Positions 7,502 through 16,625 of a stretch of DNA of 64,000 bases are shown here, in pieces (positions within the stretch are counted from its first letter, which is position 1; each line of letters starts with the position of its first letter). Under the pieces are notes generated by a model. The model ran no database searches. It was given only the letters and a program-made list of their open reading frames with translations, and was not told where the DNA came from. Made by a program: the position numbers and the translations under genes. This DNA is from UBA4615 sp964399635 (GTDB lineage Bacteria; Pseudomonadota; Gammaproteobacteria; Burkholderiales; Burkholderiaceae_E). The stretch lies in assembly GCA_964399635.1 (NCBI GenBank), contig CAYNRU010000037.1, positions 1 to 64,000 of the forward strand, in the 5' to 3' direction.

Positions 7502-9646
7502 ATGTCCGTCGATCCGCTCGCCCGGGCGCGCTCGTTCGCGCTCGTGCTCGCCGCCGCGTCCCCCGCGGCCGCGCTCGCCCAGTCCGCGCCGGCCTCGCCG
7601 GCGCCGGCGCTGCCTGCCGTCGAGGTCGTGGGCCGCACCGAGTCGGGCACCTACCACGCCGACGACGCCGAGGGCACGAAGACCGACCTGCCGCTGCGCG
7701 AGCTGCCGCAGTCGGTCCGCACGATCACCCGACAGGCGATCGACGACCTCGGCGCGACCCGGCTCGACGACGTGCTCGACTTCGTCGGCGGGGTCTCGCG
7801 CCAGAACAACTTCGGCGGCCTGTGGGACAACGTCGCGATCCGCGGCCTGCCCGGCAACGAGAACACCGGGATGGCGACGCTGCTGAACGGCTTCCCCGGC
7901 AACCGCGGCTTCAACGCGCCGCGCGACCTCGCGCCGATCGACCGCATCGAGTTCCTCAAGGGCCCGGCGAGCGCACTCTACGGCGCTTCCGAGCCCGGCG
8001 GCACGCTCAACATGGTCTCCAAGCGCCCGCAGTGGCGCGCGGCGAACGCGGTCGAGCTCTACGGGGGCAGCTTCGGCTTCTGGCGCGGCGCGCTCGACAC
8101 GACCGGGCCGATCGGCGACCGCGTCGCCTACCGCCTCAATGCCGCCATCGAGTCGCGCGACGGGTTCCGCGATTTCGTGCCGAGCGACCGCTGGATTGTC
8201 GCGCCGGCGCTCACCGCGAAGCTCGGCGCCCGCACGCTGCTCGAGTACTTCGGTGAGTTCGTCGAGCAGAAGACCCCGCTCGATCGCGGCGTCGTCGCGG
8301 TGAACGGCCAGCTCGGCGCGATCCCGCGCAGCCGCTTCCTCGGCGAGCCGGCCGACGGGCGCATGGAGGTGAGCAACCGGACCCACCAGGCGGTGCTCAC
8401 CCACCAGTGGTCCGACGCGTGGCGCGCCCGGGTCGGGCTGCAGTACCGGGAGACGGCGCTCACCGGCTTCTCGACCGAGGCCACGGCGCTGCAGGCCGAC
8501 GGGGCGACGCTGCGCCGCCAGCGACGGTTTCGCGACTACGACTCCGACGACACCACGGTGCAGGCGGAGCTGATCGGCCGGGTGCAGGCGTTCGGCGTCG
8601 AGCACGAGCTGCTGGTCGGCATCGAGTCGTGGCGCTTCGAGCAGGACCAGCTGATGCTGCGGGTGAACCCGACGGCCGCCGCACCCTATGCGATCAACAT
8701 CTTCAACCCGGTCTACGGCGGGCCCCAGCCGGTGCCGCTGCCGAACACCGACACCCGCGAGCGCCAGCGCGGCACCGCGTTCTACGTGCAGGACGCGATC
8801 CGCGTCGCGCAGGACTGGCGGGTGGTCGCGGGCGTTCGCGTCGACGACGTGACGCTCGACCTGCTGAACCGGCGCACCGGGGTCCAGACGCGCAACGACC
8901 CGACCGCGATCACGCCGCGGCTCGGCGCGACCTGGCTCGCGTCGCCGACGGTGAGCCTCTATGCGAACATGGGCCGCTCGTTCCGGCCGAACGTCGGGAC
9001 GGACGCGGCCAGCGCGCCGTTCGAGCCCGAGACCGGGCAGTCGATCGAGCTGGGCGCGAAGTGGGAGCGGCTCGACCGCCGGCTCGGTGCGACCGCGGCG
9101 CTGTTCGACATCCGCAAGCGCAACGTGCTGACCGCGGACCCGGTCAACGCCGGCTTCTCGACCGCGGCCGGACGGATCGGCAGCCGCGGCCTCGAGCTCG
9201 ACGTCGCGGGCCAGCTGACGCGACACTGGCGGCTGAACGCCAGCTTCGTCTGGAACGACGTGCGGATCCTGGAGGACAACGTGCTGGAGGTCGACGGGCG
9301 GCTGCTCGGCGTGCCGCGGGTCAACGGCAGCATGCTCGCCGTCTACGAGGACGTGCTGCCCAACGGCCAGCGCTTCGGCGTGGGCGGCGGGGTGACGCAC
9401 GTCGGCGAGCGGCTCGGGCAGGCCCGCACGCGGGCCGAGGCGGCCGCCGGTGCGCCGGCCTTCGAGCTGCCGGCCTACACCACCGCGCGACTGGTGGCCT
9501 GGTGGCGGCTGTCGCCGCAGCTTCGGCTGATCCTCGACGTCGACAACCTGTTCGACACGAGCTTCTACACCAGCTCGTTCAGCCGCGTCTGGGTCACGCC
9601 GGGGATGCCGCGCACGATCACCGCCGGGCTGCAGGGGCGGTTCTGA
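7502..9646 (+). CDS. TonB-dependent siderophore-type receptor
   Basis: A 714-residue outer-membrane receptor. Residues 1-26 are a signal peptide ending ALAQ. A plug domain follows (LRELPQSVRTITRQAIDDL, the RGLPGNENTGM and KGPASALYG blocks), then a 22-strand barrel closing with a terminal aromatic (LQGRF). The family takes up Fe(III)-siderophores or other metallophores using TonB energy. It is followed 5 nt later by a periplasmic binding protein and a complete ABC transporter. Regulation by a metal repressor is suggested by the palindrome upstream. Confidence 0.92.
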   Translation: MSVDPLARARSFALVLAAASPAAALAQSAPASPAPALPAVEVVGRTESGTYHADDAEGTKTDLPLRELPQSVRTITRQAIDDLGATRLDDVLDFVGGVSRQNNFGGLWDNVAIRGLPGNENTGMATLLNGFPGNRGFNAPRDLAPIDRIEFLKGPASALYGASEPGGTLNMVSKRPQWRAANAVELYGGSFGFWRGALDTTGPIGDRVAYRLNAAIESRDGFRDFVPSDRWIVAPALTAKLGARTLLEYFGEFVEQKTPLDRGVVAVNGQLGAIPRSRFLGEPADGRMEVSNRTHQAVLTHQWSDAWRARVGLQYRETALTGFSTEATALQADGATLRRQRRFRDYDSDDTTVQAELIGRVQAFGVEHELLVGIESWRFEQDQLMLRVNPTAAAPYAINIFNPVYGGPQPVPLPNTDTRERQRGTAFYVQDAIRVAQDWRVVAGVRVDDVTLDLLNRRTGVQTRNDPTAITPRLGATWLASPTVSLYANMGRSFRPNVGTDAASAPFEPETGQSIELGAKWERLDRRLGATAALFDIRKRNVLTADPVNAGFSTAAGRIGSRGLELDVAGQLTRHWRLNASFVWNDVRILEDNVLEVDGRLLGVPRVNGSMLAVYEDVLPNGQRFGVGGGVTHVGERLGQARTRAEAAAGAPAFELPAYTTARLVAWWRLSPQLRLILDVDNLFDTSFYTSSFSRVWVTPGMPRTITAGLQGRF

Positions 9647-9651
9647 CGCGA

Positions 9652-11214
9652 ATGCCGGAACCGGACCGGGGGCGGCGCGGATTCGTCGCGGCATCGGGGG
9701 CGGCGCTCGCGGCGGTACCGGTCGCGCGTGCGCGCGCGCAGCGGCCCGCCGCGCGCGCGCCGCTGGTGGTCACCGGCCCCTGGGAGATCGGCGGGCTCGC
9801 GCCCGCCCGCAGCGGCCACGTGTTCCAGCGGATGCAGGTGGCCGAGACGCTCACCGGCGTCGCCGAGGAGGGCACGCCGGCACCGGGGCTCGCCGAGCGC
9901 TGGACGGTCTCGCCCGACGGGCTGCGCTGGCGATTCGAGCTGCGCCGCGGCGTGCGCTTCCACGACGGCGCGCCCCTCGACGCGCAGGCCGTCGTGCGCT
10001 CGCTGCGCGAGGCGACCACGCCGCCCGCGATGCTCTCGCTCGCGCCGATCGACACGATCGGCACGACGCCCGACGGCGCGGTCGAGGTCCGCCTGACGAC
10101 GCCGTTCGGCGGCCTCGCGGCGCTGCTCGCGCACTCGAGCACGCTGATCCTCGCGCCCGCCTGCTGGGGCGCCGACGGCTCGGTGCGCGCGATCCTGGGC
10201 ACCGGCCCGTACCGGATCACGGCGCTGTCGCCGCCGCAGCAGGTCGATGCGCAGCGCTGGGAGGGCTGGACGGGCGGCGCGCCGCCCGAGGTCGAGCAGG
10301 TGCGCTACCTGGTCGCGGGCCGCGCCGAGACGCGCGCGCTGATGGCCGAGAGCGGGCAGGCCGACCTCGCCTACACCCTCGACCCGGCGAGCGTCGCGCG
10401 GCTCCGGGCGCGCCGCGGCGTGTCGATCGCCGCGGTGATGCTGCCGCGCACCGCGATCGTCAAGGTCAACGCCGGCGCAGCGCCCCTCGGCGACCGGCGG
10501 GTGCGGCAGGCGCTGTCGCTCGCCATCGACCGCGCGGGCATCGCGCGCGCGCTGCTGCGCGACCCGGAGCTCGCCGCCGGGCAGCTGTTCGCGCCGTCGC
10601 TGGCCGGCTGGCACGATCCGACGCTGCCGCCGCTCGCACACGACCCGGCGCGCGCCGCGCGCCTGCTCGACGAGGCCGGCTGGACGCTGCGCGACGGCGC
10701 GCGGCGCGACGCGTCGGGCCGTGCGCTCGAGCTGCCGCTGCGCACCTTTCCCGACCGCCCCGAGCTGCCGATCGTCGCGGCCGCGCTGCAGGCGCAATGG
10801 CGCGAGCTCGGCGTCGCGGTCCCGGTGTCGATCGGCAACTCGGGCGACATCCCGATCGCGCATCGCGACGGCTCGCTGCGGCTCGGGCTCGCCGCACGCA
10901 ACTACGCGAGCGTGCCCGACCCGACCGGCACGCTGCTGCAGGACTTCGGCCCGGCGGGCGGCGACTGGGGCGCGACCGGCTGGCGCGACGACGGCGTGGC
11001 GGCGGCGCTGGGCGCCCTCGCGCGCGGCGGGCTCGACGCGTCGCAGGCGGCCGCGGCGCGCGCTCGCGTCGCCCGCACGCTGCACGAGGCGCTGCCGGTG
11101 ATCCCGGTCGCCTGGTACAGGCAGCAGGTCGCGGTGAGCGCGCGCGTCACCGGCATCAGGCTCGACCCGTTCGAGCGCAGCTACCACCTCGCCTCGCTGC
11201 GGTGGCGTGCATGA
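9652..11214 (+). CDS. Peptide/nickel-type ABC substrate-binding protein (Tat signal)
   Basis: A 520-residue family-5 periplasmic binding protein (DppA/NikA/OppA type). The N-terminus has a twin-arginine motif (GRRGFVAASGAAL) and an ARAQ cleavage site. Family landmarks are VAETLTGVAEEGTPAPGLAE, the FELRRGVRFHDG block and the VRQALSLAIDRAGIA block. Members bind peptides, nickel chelates or opine metallophores. Its position 5 nt after a TonB receptor favours a metal-chelate. The downstream permease start overlaps its stop. Confidence 0.9.
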   Translation: MPEPDRGRRGFVAASGAALAAVPVARARAQRPAARAPLVVTGPWEIGGLAPARSGHVFQRMQVAETLTGVAEEGTPAPGLAERWTVSPDGLRWRFELRRGVRFHDGAPLDAQAVVRSLREATTPPAMLSLAPIDTIGTTPDGAVEVRLTTPFGGLAALLAHSSTLILAPACWGADGSVRAILGTGPYRITALSPPQQVDAQRWEGWTGGAPPEVEQVRYLVAGRAETRALMAESGQADLAYTLDPASVARLRARRGVSIAAVMLPRTAIVKVNAGAAPLGDRRVRQALSLAIDRAGIARALLRDPELAAGQLFAPSLAGWHDPTLPPLAHDPARAARLLDEAGWTLRDGARRDASGRALELPLRTFPDRPELPIVAAALQAQWRELGVAVPVSIGNSGDIPIAHRDGSLRLGLAARNYASVPDPTGTLLQDFGPAGGDWGATGWRDDGVAAALGALARGGLDASQAAAARARVARTLHEALPVIPVAWYRQQVAVSARVTGIRLDPFERSYHLASLRWRA

Positions 11215-12193
11215 GCAGGGCGGGCCCGTCTTGAGCACGCGGCGCCCTGCCTGGGCGCGGCTGCTCGTGGCGCGCGGCGCGCAGGCGGTCGCGGTCGCGC
11301 TCGCGGTCGGCACCGCGTGCTTCCTGATCGCGCGCGCGCTGCCGGGCGACCTCGCGATGCGCATCGCCGCGAGCCGCTACGGCTACGACCTCGTCGGCAC
11401 CGCCGCGGCCGAGGCGGTACGCGCCGAGCTCGGCCTCGACGGGCCGGCCCTGCCGGCGCTGCTGCGCTGGTTCGGCGATCTCGCGTCGTTCGGGCTCGGT
11501 CGCTCGCTCGTCACCGGCGAGCCGGTCTGGGACGAAGTCGCGCACCAGCTCGGCGCGACGCTGCGCCTGTCGGCGGCGGCGGTCGCGATCGGGGTGTCGC
11601 TCGGCGCGCCGCTCGGCGTGCGCGCCGGCCTGCGCCCGGGCGGCTGGGCGGACCGCTCGACGCTGGTGCTCGCCGCGGCGCTGCGCGCGATGCCGCCGTT
11701 CCTGCTCGCGGTGCTGCTGATGATGGTCGCCTCGGTGTGGCTCGGCGCGCTGCCCGCTGCCGGCGAGCACGACGGCGGACTGCTGCTGCCCGCCGCGACG
11801 CTGGGCCTCGGGCTCGCGGCCGGCCTCGCGCGCGTGGTGCGCACGGCGGTGCGTGCCGCGCTCGCCTCTCCCTCGCACGAGTTCCTGCGCACCTGCGGCC
11901 TGACCGACGCGCAGGCGCTGCGCCACCACGTGCTGCGGCACGCGGCGGTGCCGGTGCTGGCCTGGCTGGGCGTGCAGACGGTGTTCCTGGTCGAGGGCGC
12001 GGTGGTCGTCGAGACGCTGTTCGCGTGGCCCGGCATCGGCCACGCGCTGGTGCACGCGGTGTTCGGCCGCGACGTGCCGATGATCCAGGGCACCGCGCTG
12101 TGCATGGGGCTGCTGTTCGTCGTCTTCAACTTCGCGATCGACTCGGCCTGCCTGTGGGCCGATCCGCGTCGGCGCACGGGGTCACCCCCGTGA
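11207..12193 (+). CDS. ABC transporter permease, DppB/NikB type
   Basis: A 328-residue inner-membrane permease with about six transmembrane helices. It has the family's N-terminal helix followed by a periplasmic loop, and a cytoplasmic EAA-like loop near HEFLRTCGLTDAQALRHHVLRHAAVPVL that docks to the ATPase. The GTG at 11207 overlaps the binding-protein stop; a TTG at 11231 is an alternative start. It pairs with the next permease. Confidence 0.88.
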   Translation: MHEQGGPVLSTRRPAWARLLVARGAQAVAVALAVGTACFLIARALPGDLAMRIAASRYGYDLVGTAAAEAVRAELGLDGPALPALLRWFGDLASFGLGRSLVTGEPVWDEVAHQLGATLRLSAAAVAIGVSLGAPLGVRAGLRPGGWADRSTLVLAAALRAMPPFLLAVLLMMVASVWLGALPAAGEHDGGLLLPAATLGLGLAAGLARVVRTAVRAALASPSHEFLRTCGLTDAQALRHHVLRHAAVPVLAWLGVQTVFLVEGAVVVETLFAWPGIGHALVHAVFGRDVPMIQGTALCMGLLFVVFNFAIDSACLWADPRRRTGSPP

Positions 12194-12221
12194 GCCGGTG
12201 TGCGCACGGCGAGGCCCGCCG

Positions 12222-13010
12222 ATGAGCGGCGCGTCGGCGCGCCGCGCGACCGGTCTCGCGCTGCTCGCCGCGGTCGGCGCGTTCGCGCTGCTCGGGCCGG
12301 CGCTGGTGGGCATCGACCCCGCGCGCCAGGTGCTCGCCGACAGCCTCGCGCCTCCTGGCGCCGCCCACCCGCTCGGCGCCGACGTGCTCGGGCGCAGCGT
12401 GCTCGCGCGGCTCGCCCACGCGGCCCGGCTCTCGCTCGGCCTCGCGCTCGCGTCGGCACTCACCGCGGCGATCCCCGGCGTGCTGCTCGGCGTGCTCGCC
12501 GCCTGGCGAGGGGGCGCCGCGGACCGCGCGCTCTCGATGCTCGCCGACGCGACGATGGCGATCCCCGGGCTGCTGCTGGTGCTGCTGTTCGCAGCGGTCG
12601 CGCCAGGCCGGCAGGTCGCGCTCTACGTGGGGCTCGCCCTGGTGCTCTGGGTCGAGTGGTTCCGCGTCGCACGCGCGGCGAGCCGGCCGGTGCTGGCCGG
12701 CGACGCGGTCCAGGCCTCGCGGCTGCTCGGCTTCGGGCCTGGCTACCTGCTGCGACGGCACGTGCTGCCCGCGCTCGCGCCGATGCTCGCCGCGATGCTC
12801 GCGCTCGGCACCGCGCAGGCGGTGCTCGCGCTGGCCGCGCTCGGCTTCATCGGCGTGGGGCTGCAGCCGCCGGTCGCCGAGCTCGGCGCGATGATGACCG
12901 AGTACCTGCCGCACTGGCACGAGGCGCCCTGGCTGATCGCGGCGCCGGTCGCGCTGCTGGTGCTGGTCGTGCTCGGCATGATGCTGCTGTCGCCGGACGA
13001 GGCGCCGTGA
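12222..13010 (+). CDS. ABC transporter permease, DppC/NikC type
   Basis: A 262-residue second permease. It opens with a transmembrane helix, then the short LGADVLGRSVLARL segment typical of DppC proteins, four to five further helices and the EAA-like loop near ASRLLGFGPGYLLRRHVLPAL. ATG at 12222 was chosen over a GTG at 12198 because it directly precedes the family N-terminus. Its stop overlaps the ATPase GTG start (GTGA). Confidence 0.88.
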   Translation: MSGASARRATGLALLAAVGAFALLGPALVGIDPARQVLADSLAPPGAAHPLGADVLGRSVLARLAHAARLSLGLALASALTAAIPGVLLGVLAAWRGGAADRALSMLADATMAIPGLLLVLLFAAVAPGRQVALYVGLALVLWVEWFRVARAASRPVLAGDAVQASRLLGFGPGYLLRRHVLPALAPMLAAMLALGTAQAVLALAALGFIGVGLQPPVAELGAMMTEYLPHWHEAPWLIAAPVALLVLVVLGMMLLSPDEAP

Positions 13011-14413
13011 GCGACGCGCCGCTGCTCGCCGCGGAGGGGCTGTCCGTGCACGTGGGCGCCACGCCGCTCCTGCACGACCTCGCGTTCTCGCTGCGGGCCG
13101 GCGAGTCGCTGACGGTGCTGGGCGAGAGCGGCGCCGGCAAGTCGCTGCTCGTGCAGGCACTGATGGGCACGCTGCCCGCGTCGCTGCGCGCCGGCGGCGA
13201 CGTGGTGCTCGCGGGCGTGCGCTCGCGCGCCGACGCGCCCGCCGCGCGACGCGCGCGATGGGGTCGCACGATCGCGCTGCTGCCGCAGGAGCCGATGCTC
13301 GCGCTCGACGAGCTCGCGACGCTGCGCTCGCAGGGCGAGCGCCTGCGACGGCTCGTCGCCGGAGACGGCCCGGGCGCGGCCCGCGTGAACGCGCTCGGCG
13401 CCCTGCGCGAGGCCGGGCTCGAACCGGCGGCCGAGCGCCATCCGTGGCAGGTGTCGGGCGGCATGGCGCAGCGTGCCGCGGCGGCCCTCGCGCGGGTCGG
13501 CGGCGCGCCGGTGCTGCTCGCCGACGAGCCGACCAAGGGCCTGGACGCGCGCTGGCGGGACCGGATGGTCGACGTGCTGCGCGGTGTGCGCGACGGGGGC
13601 GGGTGCGTGCTGGTGGTCACCCACGACCTGCGCGTGGCGCATCGGCTGGGCGGCTGGGTGATCGTGCTGCGCGCGGGAGAGCCGGTCGAGGCCGGCGCCG
13701 CCGCGTCGGTGCTCCGGGCGCCCGCGCATGCGTTCACGCGCGAGCTGCTCGAGGCGGATCCGTCGCGCTGGCCGCGACGCCCGCAGCGGCCCGCGGGCGC
13801 CGAGGTGCTGCGCGCCGAGGGGCTCGCCAAGGGCTTCGACGGACGCCCGCTCTTCGAGGGCCTGTCGCTGCGGCTGCACCGCGGCGAGCGGCTCGCGGTG
13901 CAGGGCCCGAGCGGCTCGGGCAAGAGCACGTTCGGCAACGTGCTGCTCGGCCTGCTGCCGCCGGACCGAGGCACGGTCGCCCGCGTCGGGGCGACGCGCG
14001 CGGGCGCGTTCCAGAAGCTCCACCAGGATCCGGTCGGCGCGTTCGCCCCGCGACGCACGCTCGGCGACGCGCTCGCCGACGTGGCGCGGCTGCACCGCGT
14101 CGCGCCCGCGTCGATCGTCGAGCGCGTCGAGCGGCTCGGCGTGCCGGGCGCGCTGCTCGCGCGGCGTCCCGCCGAGGTCTCCGGCGGCGAGCTCCAGCGC
14201 GTCGCGCTCGCGCGGGTCCTCGCGGTTCGCCCGTCGCTGCTGTTCGCCGACGAGCCCACCTCGCGGTTGGACCCGCTCACGCAGCGCCGGGCGATCGCGC
14301 AGCTGCTCGACGCCGCGCAGGAGGACGGCTTCGCGCTCCTCGCCGTCACCCACGACGACGACCTCGCTGCGGCCGTGGGCGAGCGGACGCTCCGGATCGG
14401 CGGCGACGGCTGA
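13007..14413 (+). CDS. Fused double ABC ATPase for peptide/nickel-type importer
   Basis: At 468 residues it contains two complete nucleotide-binding domains, where most relatives encode DppD and DppF separately. Domain 1 has Walker A GESGAGKS (39-46), signature SGGMAQR and LLADEPTKGLD. Domain 2 has GPSGSGKST, signature SGGELQR and LLFADEPTSRLD, then a THDDD switch region. It energises the two upstream permeases. The C-terminal oligopeptide-binding extensions usual in DppD/DppF are missing, as in NikDE-like ATPases, which fits a metal-chelate importer. Confidence 0.9.
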   Translation: MSDAPLLAAEGLSVHVGATPLLHDLAFSLRAGESLTVLGESGAGKSLLVQALMGTLPASLRAGGDVVLAGVRSRADAPAARRARWGRTIALLPQEPMLALDELATLRSQGERLRRLVAGDGPGAARVNALGALREAGLEPAAERHPWQVSGGMAQRAAAALARVGGAPVLLADEPTKGLDARWRDRMVDVLRGVRDGGGCVLVVTHDLRVAHRLGGWVIVLRAGEPVEAGAAASVLRAPAHAFTRELLEADPSRWPRRPQRPAGAEVLRAEGLAKGFDGRPLFEGLSLRLHRGERLAVQGPSGSGKSTFGNVLLGLLPPDRGTVARVGATRAGAFQKLHQDPVGAFAPRRTLGDALADVARLHRVAPASIVERVERLGVPGALLARRPAEVSGGELQRVALARVLAVRPSLLFADEPTSRLDPLTQRRAIAQLLDAAQEDGFALLAVTHDDDLAAAVGERTLRIGGDG

Positions 14414-14495
14414 GCGCGCGGGTTGCAATCGCGCCTCGGCGCGGGGAGGATCGGCGCATGATCGCCCGACTCCCCGCCGTGCGCAGCCGTCCACG

Positions 14496-15968
14496 ATGAC
14501 CGGCGCGACGCCCTCGCGCTCCCCCCTGCCCGGCCTCGCCGTCATCGGCCTCGGCGCGTCGATCGTCCCGCTGGACTTCGCGGTCAACGTCGCGTTCCCG
14601 GCGATCACCGAGGCGTTCGCGATCCCGACACACGCGATCCGATGGGTCGCGGTCTGCTACGTGCTGACCTACGGCGCGCTGATGATCGGCTTCGGCGCGC
14701 TCGGCGACCGGATCGGCTACCTGCGGGTGTTCCGCGCCGGACTCGCGCTCGGCGCGGTCGCGTTCGCGGGCTGCGCGCTGGCGCCGACCTTCGGATGGCT
14801 GCTCGCGGCGCGCGGGCTGCAGGGCGTCGCGACGGCGCTCACGCTCTCGTGCGCACCGGCGCTCGCGACGCTGCTGGTCGAGGCGTCGCGGCGCACCTGG
14901 GCGCTGTCGGCGTTCGCCGCGACGCAGGCGATCGCGGGCGTGGCCGCGCCGATCGTCGGCGGCGCGGCGGTCGCGGTGCTCGGCTGGCCGGGCGTGTACA
15001 CGTTCCGGGTGCCGATCGTGCTCGGCGCGCTCGCGTGCTCGGCGGTGCTCGCACCGGCCGCGGCGCGGCAGGTCGTACGCACCGACGCGCGCTTCGACCT
15101 CGGCGGCTCGGCGACGCTCGCGCTCGCCTTCGGGCTCGTGCTGCTGGTGCCGACGCTGGTCGGCACGGTGCTGCTCGCGCCGGGCGCGACGACGCGCACC
15201 ACCGCCGAGTCGGGCGCATCGCTCGTGCCCGCGATCGTCGCCGCGCTCGCAGCCGCCGGCGCGATCGCCGCGTTCGTGCGCCGCCAGCGCGCGTCGGCCA
15301 CGCCGCTGCTGCCGCGCGAGGTCGCACGCGAGGCGCGCTTCGCGCTGGTCAACGTCGGCGCGTGCGTCGTGCAGTTCGCGTGCTTCGCGGTGCCGCTGAC
15401 GACGCCGTACTTCCTGATGCTCGGCGGCGGCTGGCCGGCGTGGGACACCGGGCTGATGCTGTCGGTGTGGGCGGTCGGCATGCTCGCGGGCTCGTGGCTC
15501 GCGCCGCGCGCGGTCGCGGCGCTGGGCACGCGGCGCGCGGCGCTCGCCGGCGCGGCGGTCGTGGTCCTCGGGCTCGCCGGCATCGCGTCGTGGTCCGCGG
15601 TGCCGCACCCCGCGACGATGATCGGCTGGCTGCTGCTGCAGGGCGCGGGGCTGGGCCTGTTCCAGGTCGCCTACAGTGACCTGGTCGTCGCCGCACTGCC
15701 GGTGTCGGCCCGCGGCGTGGCGGGCAGCCTCACGATGGTCACCCGCACGGTCGGCATCGTGCTCGGCGCGACGGTATGGATGGGCGTGCTGCAGGGCTTC
15801 GAGTCGGCCGCGCTCGCGCGGGGCACGGCTGCGGACGCCGCGATGGTCGGCGCGTACCGTGCGGTGACCGCGGCGGCGGCGCTCGCGACGCTCGCCTTCT
15901 TCGCGCTGTCGGCGCTGCGGCGCGGCACCTGGTGGGGCGCCGCCGGATCGCGGCACGATGGCGGGTGA
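14496..15968 (+). CDS. MFS transporter (DHA2-like, 14-helix type)
   Basis: A 490-residue major facilitator protein. It has the loop-2 motif GALGDRIGYLRVFRAG, motif C-like region FAATQAIAGVAAPIVGGA, and about 14 hydrophobic segments as in drug/H+ antiporter-2 exporters. It starts 82 nt after the ABC ATPase on the same strand and probably belongs to the same locus, where it could export a metallophore or act in chelate handling. Drug export is the default annotation; substrate unknown. Confidence 0.85.
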   Translation: MTGATPSRSPLPGLAVIGLGASIVPLDFAVNVAFPAITEAFAIPTHAIRWVAVCYVLTYGALMIGFGALGDRIGYLRVFRAGLALGAVAFAGCALAPTFGWLLAARGLQGVATALTLSCAPALATLLVEASRRTWALSAFAATQAIAGVAAPIVGGAAVAVLGWPGVYTFRVPIVLGALACSAVLAPAAARQVVRTDARFDLGGSATLALAFGLVLLVPTLVGTVLLAPGATTRTTAESGASLVPAIVAALAAAGAIAAFVRRQRASATPLLPREVAREARFALVNVGACVVQFACFAVPLTTPYFLMLGGGWPAWDTGLMLSVWAVGMLAGSWLAPRAVAALGTRRAALAGAAVVVLGLAGIASWSAVPHPATMIGWLLLQGAGLGLFQVAYSDLVVAALPVSARGVAGSLTMVTRTVGIVLGATVWMGVLQGFESAALARGTAADAAMVGAYRAVTAAAALATLAFFALSALRRGTWWGAAGSRHDGG

Positions 15969-15987
15969 GGCGCGCCCCGGTCCCGCC

Positions 15988-16412
15988 ATGAACGACACCG
16001 CCTGGTTCCTGCTCGTCGTCGCCGGCCTCGCGATCGCGCTCGCGGCGCTGTACCGCGCGAACGCGCGCGACCGCGCGGCACGCTCGGCGGCGTGCCCGCC
16101 GAGGTGCTCGCCCGCACGATCCGGCGCATGGGGCGACGCAACCCGAACGCGCGCAGCGCGTTCACCGTGCTGAGGCTGCGCGTGCCGGCCTCGGTGTCGC
16201 GGCTGCGCATCGAGCCGCGACGCACCGGCGCGATGATCGGGTCGCTCGGCGAGGGCGAGCCGGAGATCGCCACGGGCGACGCGGGCTTCGACGCGCACTG
16301 GCGGGTGAGCGGCCCGCGGCCCGACGAGGCGCTCGTACTGCTGTCGCCCTGGATGCGCTCGACGCTGGTGGCGCTGCGCGCCTCGCTCGCACGACGGGCG
16401 GGCGCGGGCTGA
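15988..16412 (+). pseudogene. Small membrane-anchored protein gene, apparently frameshifted
   Basis: One frame (15988 to about 16085) encodes a single N-terminal membrane helix, MNDTAWFLLVVAGLAIALAA, and a basic linker RANARDRAARSA. A second frame, open from GTG 16092 to 16412, encodes a soluble part (VPAEVLARTIRRMGRR, then a beta-rich region ending in WMRSTLVALRASLARR). Neither half makes sense alone, and the joint is seamless if one base is gained or lost near 16085. The cause could be a genuine mutation, a sequencing error or two overlapping genes. Family not recognised. Confidence 0.45.
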
Positions 16413-16625
16413 GCCGTCCTTCGTGCGCCCTGCGCCCCGTGGGGCGGCGCGGCACGCGCATCGGCCGGGCCGGGCCGGCTCGCAGCCGCCGCCGCTCGGG
16501 CCGCCGGACCGACACCGGCCCCAGCCGCGGGAGGCCCGGCGCCGCGCGTCGACCCGTCGGCCGCTTGCGCGGCGCACGGCGCGGACCTCAGACTCGGGGG
16601 ACCCCTGCCACAGCCCCCCACGCCG

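Noticed and set aside
14458..14499. Short ORF MIARLPAVRSRPR before the MFS gene
   Set aside because: Thirteen codons with no Shine-Dalgarno support beyond chance and no conserved feature; it merely overlaps the MFS start.
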